Part shown: piece by piece, positions 1 through 6,475 of the stretch
Layout: each line of letters opens with the position of its first letter
How positions within the stretch are numbered: position 1 is the stretch's first letter
From: Ruminococcaceae bacterium UBA1767
Lineage (GTDB): Bacteria > Bacillota > Clostridia > Oscillospirales > Acutalibacteraceae
Direction of reading: 5' to 3'
NCBI GenBank assembly: GCA_002315505.1
Contig: DCGX01000050.1
Location: forward strand, 1 to 12,676
Length of the DNA stretch: 12,676 bases
Notes under the pieces: model-generated
Told to the model about the DNA's origin: nothing
What the model saw: only the letters and a program-made list of their open reading frames with translations
Databases searched by the model: none
Made by a program: the position numbers and the translations under genes

Positions 1-47
1 GTAAATAAAGTAATAAGTAATAGTGAATAGTGAATAAGTAGGGCAAG
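1..47. repeat. Dispersed repeat fragment, inverted copy of 9262-9308
   Basis: This stretch is a near-identical inverted copy (about 3 mismatches in 47 positions) of bases 9262-9308, which form the right flank of the large palindromic repeat at 9122-9310. It is built of short iterations of AATAGTGAAT and ends in the GTAGGGCAAG core also seen at 3449, 6396 and 9178. It may be cut by the window edge. No coding function is visible. Confidence 0.75.
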
Positions 48-49
48 TA

Positions 50-86
50 TGTCATTCTGAGGAACAAAGCGACGAAGAATCTCAAG
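50..86. repeat. TGTCATTCTGAG palindromic repeat, single arm
   Basis: This is one arm of the dispersed repeat that starts TGTCATTCTGAGGA and ends GAAGAATCTCAAGAA. Full two-armed copies lie at 3344-3422, 6292-6370 and 8979-9054, and another single arm lies at 9419-9458. It sits downstream of sigE, in noncoding sequence. Confidence 0.8.
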
Positions 87-87
87 A

Positions 88-132
88 ACAAACAATCCCT
101 CCGTTTTTTACTTCGTCAAATTCACATAGGCT
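88..132. repeat. Degenerate copy of the 9064-9112 repeat (inverted)
   Basis: The segment ACAATCCCTCCGT is the reverse complement of the ACGGAGGGATTGT end of the repeat at 9064-9112. The rest of the unit (through the TTCACATAGGCTTTT part) is only loosely similar. Together with the two preceding fragments it shows that bases 1-132 are a decayed inverted counterpart of the repeat cluster at 8979-9310. Confidence 0.5.
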
Positions 133-174
133 TTTATATTATTCTCTGTCAAATAATATATAATTGTGAATTGC

Positions 175-876
175 CTAAACCTCTATTTCTCTTTTTAATC
201 TCTTGATAATCTTCTTCTCAAGTCTCGAAATATAGCTCTGTGAAATTCCGAGAATGTTCGCAACCTCTTTTTGCGTATGCTCGGTGTTGCCGTAAAGACC
301 GAACCGCATACTCATTATCGTCTTTTCTCGTTCATTCATATTATTGATTGTACGCAAAATGATGCTCTTTTCATCCTCTAATTCAATTCCCTTGTTTACG
401 ATATCCGGCTCACTTCCGAGAATATCAGATAAAAGCAATTCATTTCCGTCCCAGTCCACATTGAGAGGCTCGTCGAGTGAAACCTCGTTTTTCTGCGAGC
501 TGGTTTTGCGTAGGAACATAAGAATTTCATTTTCAATGCATCGTGAGGCGTAGGTTGCGAGCTTAATATTCTTGTCGGGGCAGAATGTCCGAACAGCCTT
601 TATTAATCCTATTGAGCCGATTGAAACGAGGTCGTCGACGGTAGCGGAGGGACTTTCAAATTTCTTCGCAATGTAAACGACAAGCCGTAGATTATGTATA
701 ATCAGCTCATCTCTCTGAGCCTCGTCGCCGAGCTTCAGCTTTTCTACTATTTCTTCCTCCTGAGCCTTTGTAAGTGGCGGAGGCAGGGTTTCCGGGCCGA
801 TTATGTAGTGCGTGAATGACTTTTCGGGAATAATTTTCTCTTTTATTATTCTTAAGAATTTAAGTATGCTTTTCAC
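175..876 (-). CDS. sigE: RNA polymerase sporulation-specific sigma factor SigE (pro-sigma-E)
   Basis: Sigma-70-family factor that, after proteolytic activation, directs mother-cell transcription early in sporulation. The 233 residues match the length of Bacillus sigma-E (239). Residues 1-28 form the inhibitory, membrane-seeking pro-sequence ahead of the conserved LPPPL (31-35). Region 2 spans about 56-123, including NLRLVVYIAKKFE and the -10 recognition helix KLATYASRCIENEILMFLR. An internal NVDWDGNELLLSDILG block (139-154) is typical of sigma-E, and region 4 (about 174-229) carries the helix-turn-helix TQKEVANILGISQSYISRLE. The start is GTG, whose GTGA overlaps the spoIIGA stop, with GGAGG 7 bases upstream, so the two genes are translationally coupled. 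The family assignment is seen directly in conserved blocks; cleavage of the pro-sequence by SpoIIGA is known for the family. No convincing terminator lies downstream within the window. Confidence 0.96.
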   Translation of the reverse strand: MKSILKFLRIIKEKIIPEKSFTHYIIGPETLPPPLTKAQEEEIVEKLKLGDEAQRDELIIHNLRLVVYIAKKFESPSATVDDLVSIGSIGLIKAVRTFCPDKNIKLATYASRCIENEILMFLRKTSSQKNEVSLDEPLNVDWDGNELLLSDILGSEPDIVNKGIELEDEKSIILRTINNMNEREKTIMSMRFGLYGNTEHTQKEVANILGISQSYISRLEKKIIKRLKREIEV

Positions 877-1730
877 AGCTTTGCCTCCTCAAATACAGAT
901 GGATTAAGTATTATCTGATATTCTCCGTTGCCGAGATTTTTGTCGATAACGGCTATGTAGACATCATTGACTGTGAAATTCCTGCTAAGACTTTTTATTC
1001 TGACCTCATCGGGTCTGAATGTCGGCAGAAGTCCGCTTCCCGAAATTGTATTGTATACAACAAAGCGAATACTTCCGTCAGCTTTAGGCTCGGTTGAATT
1101 GAAATAATTTCTGACACTCTGCGGTAAAATCTCCTTAATTGCATCATATTGTGAAATGAAAACAGGATATCCGCTGAAGGCTTCGCGTAGAGAATTTCCC
1201 GTGTCGCAAAGACCTGTCAGCTCTGCGGATTTTCCGCTGTTAGTAACTGTAAGCTGATATATTGAGGATTTAGGTGCTTTTCTTGAAATGAAAAAATTAA
1301 TTGCACAAATTATAATAAAGCAGGCGATTGTTGTGATTACAAGCACCTTTAAATCAATGTCAAAGTAGGCTATTCCGTTTGCGAGATACATATTTATCGG
1401 GGCAACAGCTGTCCAGATAAGATACATAAGTCCTGCAAAGGTGAAGCTGACGGCGAGAAATGACATAATTCCACGTATGAATTGCCGTGTATTTATAAAT
1501 CCGAAGCAGATTATTATCATAATAACCGAAACGATAATTTTAGATAGAAGCTCAACGATTTTCGGCAAATCGGGCAGGAATATTATAAGTCCGTATATGC
1601 TTCCGATGACTGAGCTTATAAGAATTCGCACCTGCTCAGGCTTGCTCGGGATTATTTTCGATGTACAAAGCAAAAGTATGTAATTTATATAAAGATTTAC
1701 AATCAGCAGCACATCAACGTAGACCGTCAA
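873..1730 (-). CDS. spoIIGA: Sporulation sigma-E processing peptidase SpoIIGA
   Basis: Membrane-embedded aspartic protease that removes the pro-sequence of sigma-E at the sporulation septum. The N-terminal half has about five hydrophobic segments, beginning with YVDVLLIVNLYINYILLL. The C-terminal domain carries the aspartic-protease motif CDTGNSL, whose Asp is about residue 176 from the start used here. I chose TTG at 1730 because AAGAGGG lies 6 bases upstream and the protein then begins TVYVDVLL, as the family does. The reading frame stays open upstream with ATG at 1736 (directly abutting the Shine-Dalgarno) and ATG at 1772, but the latter has no ribosome site and lies upstream of the transcription start predicted from the promoter at 1761-1793. 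The gene overlaps sigE by 4 bp, the usual spoIIG operon arrangement. Identity is very likely; the exact start is uncertain. Confidence 0.93.
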   Translation of the reverse strand: MTVYVDVLLIVNLYINYILLLCTSKIIPSKPEQVRILISSVIGSIYGLIIFLPDLPKIVELLSKIIVSVIMIIICFGFINTRQFIRGIMSFLAVSFTFAGLMYLIWTAVAPINMYLANGIAYFDIDLKVLVITTIACFIIICAINFFISRKAPKSSIYQLTVTNSGKSAELTGLCDTGNSLREAFSGYPVFISQYDAIKEILPQSVRNYFNSTEPKADGSIRFVVYNTISGSGLLPTFRPDEVRIKSLSRNFTVNDVYIAVIDKNLGNGEYQIILNPSVFEEAKL

Positions 1731-1760
1731 AATCATCCCTCTTTTCAAGGTTATGAGTAT

Positions 1761-1793
1761 ATCATACGCCATTGCAATCGCTTATTTTGTCAA
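1761..1793 (-). promoter_or_regulatory. Candidate spoIIG promoter with unusually long spacer
   Basis: Read on the minus strand, TTGACA (1793-1788) is followed after 21 bases by TATGAT (1766-1761). The long spacer resembles the Bacillus subtilis spoIIG promoter, which is sigma-A dependent, has a 22-bp spacer and needs Spo0A. The predicted transcription start near 1754 leaves a short leader containing AAGAGGG before the TTG start. Activation by Spo0A is inferred. Confidence 0.6.
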
Positions 1794-1809
1794 AAAAGGG
1801 CTTTTGACA
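1788..1809. promoter_or_regulatory. Perfect inverted repeat spanning both divergent -35 elements (possible Spo0A site)
   Basis: TGTCAAAA (1788-1795) and TTTTGACA (1802-1809) are perfect 8-bp inverted arms around AAGGGC. The left arm holds the minus-strand -35 of spoIIGA, the right arm the plus-strand TTGACA toward the MATE gene. Each arm differs by one base from the Spo0A box TGTCGAA. The palindrome is seen directly; binding by Spo0A is inferred, and the mismatch falls in the usually conserved CG. Confidence 0.5.
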
Positions 1810-1837
1810 TTGCAATATTTTTCGTTTGTGTTATAAT
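1804..1837 (+). promoter_or_regulatory. Candidate promoter of the MATE gene (extended -10)
   Basis: TATAAT at 1832-1837 is preceded by TG-T (1829-1831), giving an extended -10 element. The only TTGACA upstream (1804-1809) is 22 bases away, longer than ideal, so the extended -10 probably does most of the work. It lies about 38 bases ahead of the TTG start. Confidence 0.6.
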
Positions 1838-1874
1838 AAAAAACAGTTTTAAAATAGAAAAGAGCAGATAATAG

Positions 1875-3227
1875 TTGAAAAAATTGAACCCCACCTTACA
1901 ATTTCAAAGGCTGACGGAAACAAAAATAAGCAAGCTCATACCGAGCCTTGCTGTTCCGACGGTTATAAGTATGATGGTCGCAATGATTTACAATGCCGCC
2001 GACACTTACTTTGTTTCCAAAATCAGCATTCCGGCAAGCGGTGCAACGGGAATCGTGTTTACACTTATGGGAATAATCCAGGCGTGTGGCTTTACCTTCG
2101 GTCACGGTGCAGGCAGTATAATTGCCCGTCACCTCGGTGCCAAGGACGTTTCCGAAGCGAAAAGATATTGTTCAACCGCATTTTTTGATGCTTTGACGGT
2201 CGGTATAATAATTGCCATTGCAGGTCTTTGCTCGTTGAGTCCTTTTATGAAATTCCTCGGAAGCACGGACACAATTCTTCCGTATGCGATTGATTACGCT
2301 AAATTCATTCTTATTGCCGCACCTGCCTTCACTACTTCATGCGTTATGAATAACATTCTTCGCTATGAGGGTATGGCAAGCCTTGCGATGATAGGTCTTA
2401 CCACAGGCGGAATCCTTAATATGATAATCGACCCGATATTGATTTTCGGCTTTGATATGGGAATTTCGGGTGCAGGAATTGCGACAGCGATTTCACAGTA
2501 TATCAGTATGGGAATTTTGCTCGCTATATTCCTTTCGGGCAGGGCACAAAGTAAAATCTCACCGAAATATTTCTCGTTCAGCCCGAAGGTTACATGGCAG
2601 ATTCTTTCCACGGGTGTACCGAGCTTTGCAAGACAATCGCTCAATTCAATTTCGACAATGCTTCTGAACAAAACTGCCGCACCATACGGGGATGCGTGTA
2701 TTGCCGCAATGAGTATTGTTGCAAAATGCTCAATGATGATTTTCTCAATCGGTGTCGGAATCGGACAGGGCTTTCAGCCTGTATGCTCGTTCAATTACGG
2801 TGCAAAAAAATACAGCAGAGTGCGTGAAAGCATTCTTTTCACACTCAAATTCAATACGATTGTCTGCACTGTAATTTCGACATTTATGTTCATTTTTGCT
2901 CCGAGGATAATCTCACTCTTCCGCTCGGAGGAAATGATTGTCGAGGTCGGAACAGATGCACTGCGATATGTCTGTATTGCCATGGTGTTCCTGCCTACTG
3001 TTATGATTGCGAATATGTGCTTCCAGGCAATTGGCAAGACAGGCAGAGCATTCTTCCTTGCCTGCTCGCAGAACGGACTTTTCTATATTCCGCTTATTCT
3101 GCTGCTGAGTTATTTATTTAAACTGAAGGGTATTGAACTTGCACAGCCGTGTGCCTATGTGCTTGCCGCCTGCGTGTCAGGACCGCTGTTGTTCACCTTC
3201 TCACATAGCTTGAAAAATAAAGAATAA
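1875..3227 (+). CDS. MATE family efflux transporter
   Basis: Multidrug and toxic-compound extrusion family exporter, expected to use a sodium or proton gradient to export organic cations or other small molecules across the cytoplasmic membrane. The 450 residues are the usual size, with about twelve hydrophobic segments. The N-terminal block LAVPTVISMMVAMIYNAADTYFVSKI is typical of the clostridial MepA/DinF-like branch, and FGFDMGISGAGIATAISQ and GIGQGFQPVCSFNYGAKKY are conserved positions of the second and later helices. The start is TTG: the preceding in-frame codon is TAG at 1872, and no later start would keep helix 1. The ribosome site is weak (AGAGCAG). It is transcribed divergently from spoIIGA and ends in a strong terminator, so it is a single-gene unit. 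Substrate cannot be told from sequence. Confidence 0.92.
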   Translation: MKKLNPTLQFQRLTETKISKLIPSLAVPTVISMMVAMIYNAADTYFVSKISIPASGATGIVFTLMGIIQACGFTFGHGAGSIIARHLGAKDVSEAKRYCSTAFFDALTVGIIIAIAGLCSLSPFMKFLGSTDTILPYAIDYAKFILIAAPAFTTSCVMNNILRYEGMASLAMIGLTTGGILNMIIDPILIFGFDMGISGAGIATAISQYISMGILLAIFLSGRAQSKISPKYFSFSPKVTWQILSTGVPSFARQSLNSISTMLLNKTAAPYGDACIAAMSIVAKCSMMIFSIGVGIGQGFQPVCSFNYGAKKYSRVRESILFTLKFNTIVCTVISTFMFIFAPRIISLFRSEEMIVEVGTDALRYVCIAMVFLPTVMIANMCFQAIGKTGRAFFLACSQNGLFYIPLILLLSYLFKLKGIELAQPCAYVLAACVSGPLLFTFSHSLKNKE

Positions 3228-3258
3228 AATGATAAAACGATAAAAAAGATAAGAATTT

Positions 3259-3283
3259 GCTTCGCTTCGGCGGAGCTTTTTTT
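3259..3283 (+). terminator. Rho-independent terminator after the MATE gene
   Basis: Stem GCTTCGC (3259-3265), loop TTCG, stem GCGGAGC (3270-3276), with one G-U pair, then seven T. It begins 32 bases after the stop codon. Confidence 0.88.
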
Positions 3284-3316
3284 CAATGCACAATTCACAA
3301 TGCACAATGCACAATT
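3284..3316. repeat. Short tandem CACAATGCA-type repeat
   Basis: Consecutive iterations of AATGCACAAT and AATTCACAAT follow the terminator. A shorter version occurs at 6652-6670. The unit is commonly attached to the other dispersed repeats here. No function is evident. Confidence 0.55.
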
Positions 3317-3343
3317 ACGCTCTATCTTGCATTGTTTATTAAA

Positions 3344-3547
3344 ATGTCATTCTGAGGAGCAAAGCGACGAAGAATCTCAAGAAGAAGTAAAATGAGATAC
3401 TTCGCTATGCTCAGTATGACATGATTGTTGTTTGTTCATCGTTGATTTGTAGGGCAGTGGGCTCTGCTCCTGCCGAATTTGAGGAGCAAATTGAATTGTT
3501 TTTTCTGATATGTAATTCCGAGGCGCAAAGCGAAAAAGAATCTCAAA
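3344..3547. repeat. Composite dispersed repeat, copy 1
   Basis: Three modules in order: a two-armed palindrome (3344-3422) starting TGTCATTCTGAGGA and ending CTCAGTATGACAT; a GTAGGGCA...CTGCTCCTGCCGA hairpin module with a following AATTTGAGGAGCAAATT hairpin (3449-3495); and a degenerate third TGTAATTCCGAGG module (3510-3547). Bases 3344-3520 match copy 2 at 6292-6465 almost base for base in the same orientation, including the spacer sequences. It occupies the space between the convergent MATE and replication genes. Confidence 0.82.
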
Positions 3548-3553
3548 TAAAAA

Positions 3554-4081
3554 TCAAATCCTGTTCGTCGCACCTTTTTCATAAACGGGCAGGGGAATTG
3601 CCCTTTTCTCAAACTCCTCAACATCATAAGATGGTTTTCCGTCACAATTATTATTATTATATTTATTATTTTTATTATATTTATTATATCGTTGTTGATT
3701 GAATGTTGATTGAGTGTTAGCTGAATGTTGATTGAATGTTGATTCGTTTGTTGATGAATTTGTATTATTAGTGAAAATGTCCCATTTTTCAATGGTTACA
3801 ATACTGAATCTGTTTGTTGCTCTGAGTGTTATTTCCTTGCTTTCTTCAAGGTGCTTTATTGCGGTTCGGACCTCTTGCACTGATATGCCGAGTGCTTTCG
3901 AAAGACCATTATAGCTGCATATTGTCTGACCGCATTTTAATTTAACGCCCTGCCATTCGTGGTCAGAATACTGGGCGGTTAACAGTAAATGAAAATAAAC
4001 GGCACGCACATTCGGTTTGTCGTACCACTGCCAGTTAAGAATACTTCTGTTCAGCTTTATATATCCTTGTATATCTTTCAT
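3554..4081 (-). CDS. Phage-type replisome organiser / replication initiator-like winged-helix protein
   Basis: Resembles the N-terminal DNA-binding part of phage and mobile-element replication organisers (DnaD-like loader family). Residues 6-45 (GYIKLNRSILNWQWYDKPN to HEWQGV) are the typical opening, and 46-102 form a winged helix-turn-helix with GLSKALGISVQEVRTAIKHLE. Residues 104-146 are a low-complexity N/T/S/Q/K/Y linker, and the tail KPSYDVEEFEKRAIPLP is also typical of short members. At 175 residues it lacks a C-terminal helicase-loader domain; short forms are common, so truncation is not certain. It starts with ATG after GGAGG. It stands alone, with no phage structural, integrase or helicase genes nearby, suggesting a remnant or a domesticated gene. 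The promoter carries a LexA-like box, and the linker-coding DNA carries iteron-like repeats. Family resemblance is fairly sure; activity is not. Confidence 0.75.
   Translation of the reverse strand: MKDIQGYIKLNRSILNWQWYDKPNVRAVYFHLLLTAQYSDHEWQGVKLKCGQTICSYNGLSKALGISVQEVRTAIKHLEESKEITLRATNRFSIVTIEKWDIFTNNTNSSTNESTFNQHSANTQSTFNQQRYNKYNKNNKYNNNNCDGKPSYDVEEFEKRAIPLPVYEKGATNRI
3640..3690. other. Very AT-rich tract, possible unwinding element
   Basis: About 50 bases made almost wholly of TTATTA/TTTATT iterations with only a few G or C at the edges, inside the linker-coding region and directly beside the 11-bp repeats. Such a tract next to iterons is the usual layout of a replication origin. It also encodes the YNKYNKNNKYNNNN linker, so codon bias alone could explain it in part. 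Confidence 0.45.
3693..3758. repeat. Iteron-like 11-bp tandem repeats inside the replication gene
   Basis: Units read on the plus strand: TGTTGATTGAA (3693), TGTTGATTGAG (3704), TGTTAGCTGAA (3715), TGTTGATTGAA (3726), TGTTGATTCGT (3737), and a partial TGTTGATGAA (3749). The period of 11 bases is not a multiple of three, so successive copies encode different residues, yet the DNA sequence is kept. This suggests selection on DNA, as for initiator binding sites. Confidence 0.7.
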
Positions 4082-4120
4082 GCTTCCTCCTTTCTCCTTT
4101 TAATAGCATCTCCGATTAAT

Positions 4121-4149
4121 ATTATAGAACAAATGTTCGCATATGTCAA
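4121..4149 (-). promoter_or_regulatory. Consensus sigma-A promoter with LexA (SOS) box in the spacer
   Basis: On the minus strand, TTGACA (4149-4144), a 17-base spacer and TATAAT (4126-4121) match the sigma-A consensus perfectly. The spacer contains CGAACATTTGTTC (4139-4127), a GAAC-N4-GTTC palindrome matching the core of the Gram-positive LexA/DinR box (CGAACRNRYGTTCG) except at the outer edge. A repressor bound there would block polymerase. It reads into the replication gene at 4081. SOS control is inferred. Confidence 0.75.
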
Positions 4150-4220
4150 TCTATATTTAGTTAATATAAATAAATAATATCTGTACATTTTGTGCTATTA
4201 GTAGTATTTTGAAAATTCGG

Positions 4221-4249
4221 TTTACATTTTACTTGATATTTGTTAAAAT
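4221..4249 (+). promoter_or_regulatory. Promoter of the deacetylase operon
   Basis: TTTACA (4221-4226), 17-base spacer, TAAAAT (4244-4249), about 37 bases ahead of the start codon. A strong ribosome site AAAGGAG (4271-4277) follows, 8 bases before ATG 4286. Confidence 0.65.
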
Positions 4250-4285
4250 ATAACAGAATATTAATAACCCAAAGGAGATATATTT

Positions 4286-5185
4286 ATGTCAAAGTATTTA
4301 ATTATCAACGCAGATGATTTCGGAATGTGCAGAGGTGCTAACCTTGCAGTTATGGACTTGTTCAAGGACCCGAATTCTCCGCTTACATCATCAACAATTA
4401 TGGCTCCCTGCGGCTGGGCACCTGAGGCTGCACAGTTCGCTAAGGCAAACCCTGAGCTTGCAATCGGTGTACACTGGACATTCACCTCAGAATGGGGCAG
4501 ATATCGCTGGGCTCCTGTAAACTCCAAGAACACAGATTCTCTCCGTATGGATGACGGCTATATGTTCTATGAGAGTGACGAGTTCGAGAAGCATGCTGAC
4601 CTTGCCGAGGTTAAGGGTGAGTGCATAGCTCAGATTGAGAAGCTCAAGAAGCTCGGTCTTAATCCGTCACACGTTGACAACCACATGGGCTCAATCTACG
4701 GCATCGAAACAGGTCGTTTTGAGCTTTTGACAGTTGCATTTGACACAGCTTCAGAGTACGGACTTCCGTTCCGTTTCCCGGGAAATATTCCTGACGAGAT
4801 GTTCGACAATGCAATGCTCGACATCAAGATTGACAAGGACAGCGTTAAGGGCATTTTCTCACAGGTAATGGATTATGCAAAGGCAAAGGGTGTAGCTATT
4901 CCCGACTTCCTCATTCCTAACGACTGGGAAGGTCCTCAGGCTGAGAGCTATGAGAACTTCAAGGAGTATATGTACAACCTTTACAGAATGTTCCCGGACG
5001 GAGCAGTTACAGAAACATATATGCATCCTGCAATTGAAACAGATGACCTCAAGGGTACATCAGGCTGCTGGCAGAGAAGAGTATGGGAATACAATTTCCT
5101 CAAGGACCCTCAGACAAAGCAGCATCTTGAAGCACTTGGCTTTAAGCTCATAAACTACAGAGATTTAGCTCAGATGAAGAAATAA
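4286..5185 (+). CDS. ChbG/YdjC-family carbohydrate deacetylase
   Basis: Member of the ChbG/YdjC family, metal-dependent TIM-barrel-like deacetylases that remove N-acetyl groups from chito-oligosaccharides and related sugars. The family metal ligands are visible: Asp11 in INADDFG (7-13), His63 in GVHWTFTSE, and His129/His133 in SHVDNHMGS. An HPAI motif near residue 250 (YMHPAIE) is also usual. At 299 residues it is complete and has no signal peptide, so it acts in the cytoplasm on imported oligosaccharides. It starts at ATG after AAAGGAG. It heads a two-gene operon with a DUF2804 gene 9 bases downstream. Codon use is strongly biased (for example AAG, CTC and GCA are frequent), suggesting good expression. 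The family is sure; the exact sugar is unknown. Confidence 0.9.
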   Translation: MSKYLIINADDFGMCRGANLAVMDLFKDPNSPLTSSTIMAPCGWAPEAAQFAKANPELAIGVHWTFTSEWGRYRWAPVNSKNTDSLRMDDGYMFYESDEFEKHADLAEVKGECIAQIEKLKKLGLNPSHVDNHMGSIYGIETGRFELLTVAFDTASEYGLPFRFPGNIPDEMFDNAMLDIKIDKDSVKGIFSQVMDYAKAKGVAIPDFLIPNDWEGPQAESYENFKEYMYNLYRMFPDGAVTETYMHPAIETDDLKGTSGCWQRRVWEYNFLKDPQTKQHLEALGFKLINYRDLAQMKK

Positions 5186-5194
5186 GGTGAATTT

Positions 5195-6241
5195 ATGTCA
5201 ACTCAGCATGAAATTACAGCACCTCAGCGCCTTTTAGACGGCAATGGTAATATCAAAGAGCCGGGCTTTGCAAAGAAGCTCTACTGGGAATATAACCGTT
5301 CCGATATCAAGGCTAAGAAAATGCGTATTAAGGAGTGGGACTACTATTATATCGGCAATCAGGACTGCGGACTTTGTCTTACAATCTCCGACAGCGGATA
5401 TGTAAGCTGTCTGAGCATTTCGCTCATGGGCTTCGGTGATAAGCCGTTCCAGATGAATGACAGCGAGATAGGACCTTTCCCTCTCGGCAAGCTGAATCTG
5501 CCATCCACAAGCGTAAAGGGTGACATTCACTCAAAGGTCGGCACCTGCGAAATGACCTTTGCAAATGACGGAAAAACTCGTCATCTTTTCGGCAGATATG
5601 ATAACTTCTGCAACAGCAAGAAGACATTGACCTTCGACGTTGAATTGACCGAAATTCCCGAGGAAAGTATGGTTATCGCCACACCTTTCGATAAGGATGC
5701 TCACTTCTATTACAATCAGAAAATCAATTGTATGAGAGCAAACGGCTTTATGAAGTTCGATAATCTCGAATGGGATTTCAACGAGGAAAACAAGTCGCTT
5801 GGCACACTCGACTGGGGACGTGGAGTATGGACATACGATAATACCTGGTACTGGGGCAGTGGTCAGATGGTGCTTGATGACGGAAATGTGTTCGGCTTTA
5901 ACATCGGTTACGGCTTCGGCAATACTTCCGCCGCAAGTGAAAATATGCTTTTCTTCAACGGCAAGAGCCACAAGCTCGACCAGATTAAATTTAATATCCC
6001 GATGAAGAACGGCGAATATCTTTACACTGAGCCGTGGACCTTCACGAGTAACGACGGCCGCTTTGAGATGACCTTCAGGCCACTCATTGACAGAGTTGCT
6101 CCGCTTGACTTAAAGGTTATCTGTATGCTTCCGCATCAGGTATTCGGTCTTATGAGCGGAAAGGCAATCCTCGATGACGGCAGAGCTGTTGAATTCAAGG
6201 ATAAGGTAGTCTTCGCTGAAAGAGTACATAATAAGTGGTAA
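5195..6241 (+). CDS. DUF2804 domain-containing protein
   Basis: A full-length member of the DUF2804 family, of unknown function. The opening QHEITAPQRLLDGNGNIKEPGFAKKLYWEYNR is the family signature, followed by RIKEWDYYYI (44-53). Central blocks GTLDWGRGVWTYDNTWYWGS (about 203-222) and GFNIGYGFGNTSAASEN (about 233-249) are rich in Trp, Tyr and Gly, as in beta-barrel or lipocalin-like ligand-binding folds; this fold is an inference. It has 348 residues, with no signal peptide or membrane segment. Its ribosome site AAGGTG overlaps the stop codon of the deacetylase and lies 5 bases before ATG, so the pair is co-transcribed and probably co-translated. A UUCG terminator follows directly. The neighbour suggests a role with a carbohydrate or lipid substrate, but none can be assigned. 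Confidence 0.88.
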   Translation: MSTQHEITAPQRLLDGNGNIKEPGFAKKLYWEYNRSDIKAKKMRIKEWDYYYIGNQDCGLCLTISDSGYVSCLSISLMGFGDKPFQMNDSEIGPFPLGKLNLPSTSVKGDIHSKVGTCEMTFANDGKTRHLFGRYDNFCNSKKTLTFDVELTEIPEESMVIATPFDKDAHFYYNQKINCMRANGFMKFDNLEWDFNEENKSLGTLDWGRGVWTYDNTWYWGSGQMVLDDGNVFGFNIGYGFGNTSAASENMLFFNGKSHKLDQIKFNIPMKNGEYLYTEPWTFTSNDGRFEMTFRPLIDRVAPLDLKVICMLPHQVFGLMSGKAILDDGRAVEFKDKVVFAERVHNKW

Positions 6242-6245
6242 TATT

Positions 6246-6268
6246 AAGCTCCCTTCGGGGAGCTTTTT
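6246..6268 (+). terminator. Rho-independent terminator of the deacetylase/DUF2804 operon
   Basis: Perfect 8-bp stem AAGCTCCC/GGGAGCTT closing a TTCG loop, followed by T residues, 4 bases after the stop codon. Confidence 0.92.
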
Positions 6269-6291
6269 CAATGCAAAATTAGGATTACGAT

Positions 6292-6475
6292 ATGTCATTC
6301 TGTGGAGCTAAGTGACGAAGAATCTCAAGAAGAAGTAAAATGAGATACTTCGCTATGCTCAGTATGACATGATTCTTGTTTGTTCATCGTTGATATGTAG
6401 GGCAGGGGCTCTGCTCCTGCCGATTTGCGAAGCAAATTTAATTATTTTTTCTGATATGTCATTATGAGAATCTCA
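6292..6475. repeat. Composite dispersed repeat, copy 2
   Basis: Direct-orientation near-copy of 3344-3520, with the same order of a two-armed palindrome (6292-6370), a shared TTGTTTGTTCATCGTTGAT spacer, the GTAGGGCAGG...CTGCCGA module, an ATTTGCGAAGCAAAT hairpin and the start of a third TGTCATTATGAG module. It sits just after the operon terminator, the same relation to a terminator as copy 1. Confidence 0.82.

Noticed and set aside
135..158. AT-rich hairpin ATATTATT/AATAATAT downstream of sigE as its terminator
   Set aside because: The stem has only A-T pairs and no T run follows on the minus strand.
3421..3702. Plus-strand open frame of 93 residues
   Set aside because: It runs through the composite repeat and antisense to the replication gene, has no ribosome site, and ends in a low-complexity Tyr-rich stretch produced by the AT-rich tract.
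3436..3792. Minus-strand open frame of 118 residues overlapping the replication gene
   Set aside because: It is a frame shadow of the iteron and AT-rich region and of the repeat; its start has no ribosome site and the main frame has strong family resemblance.
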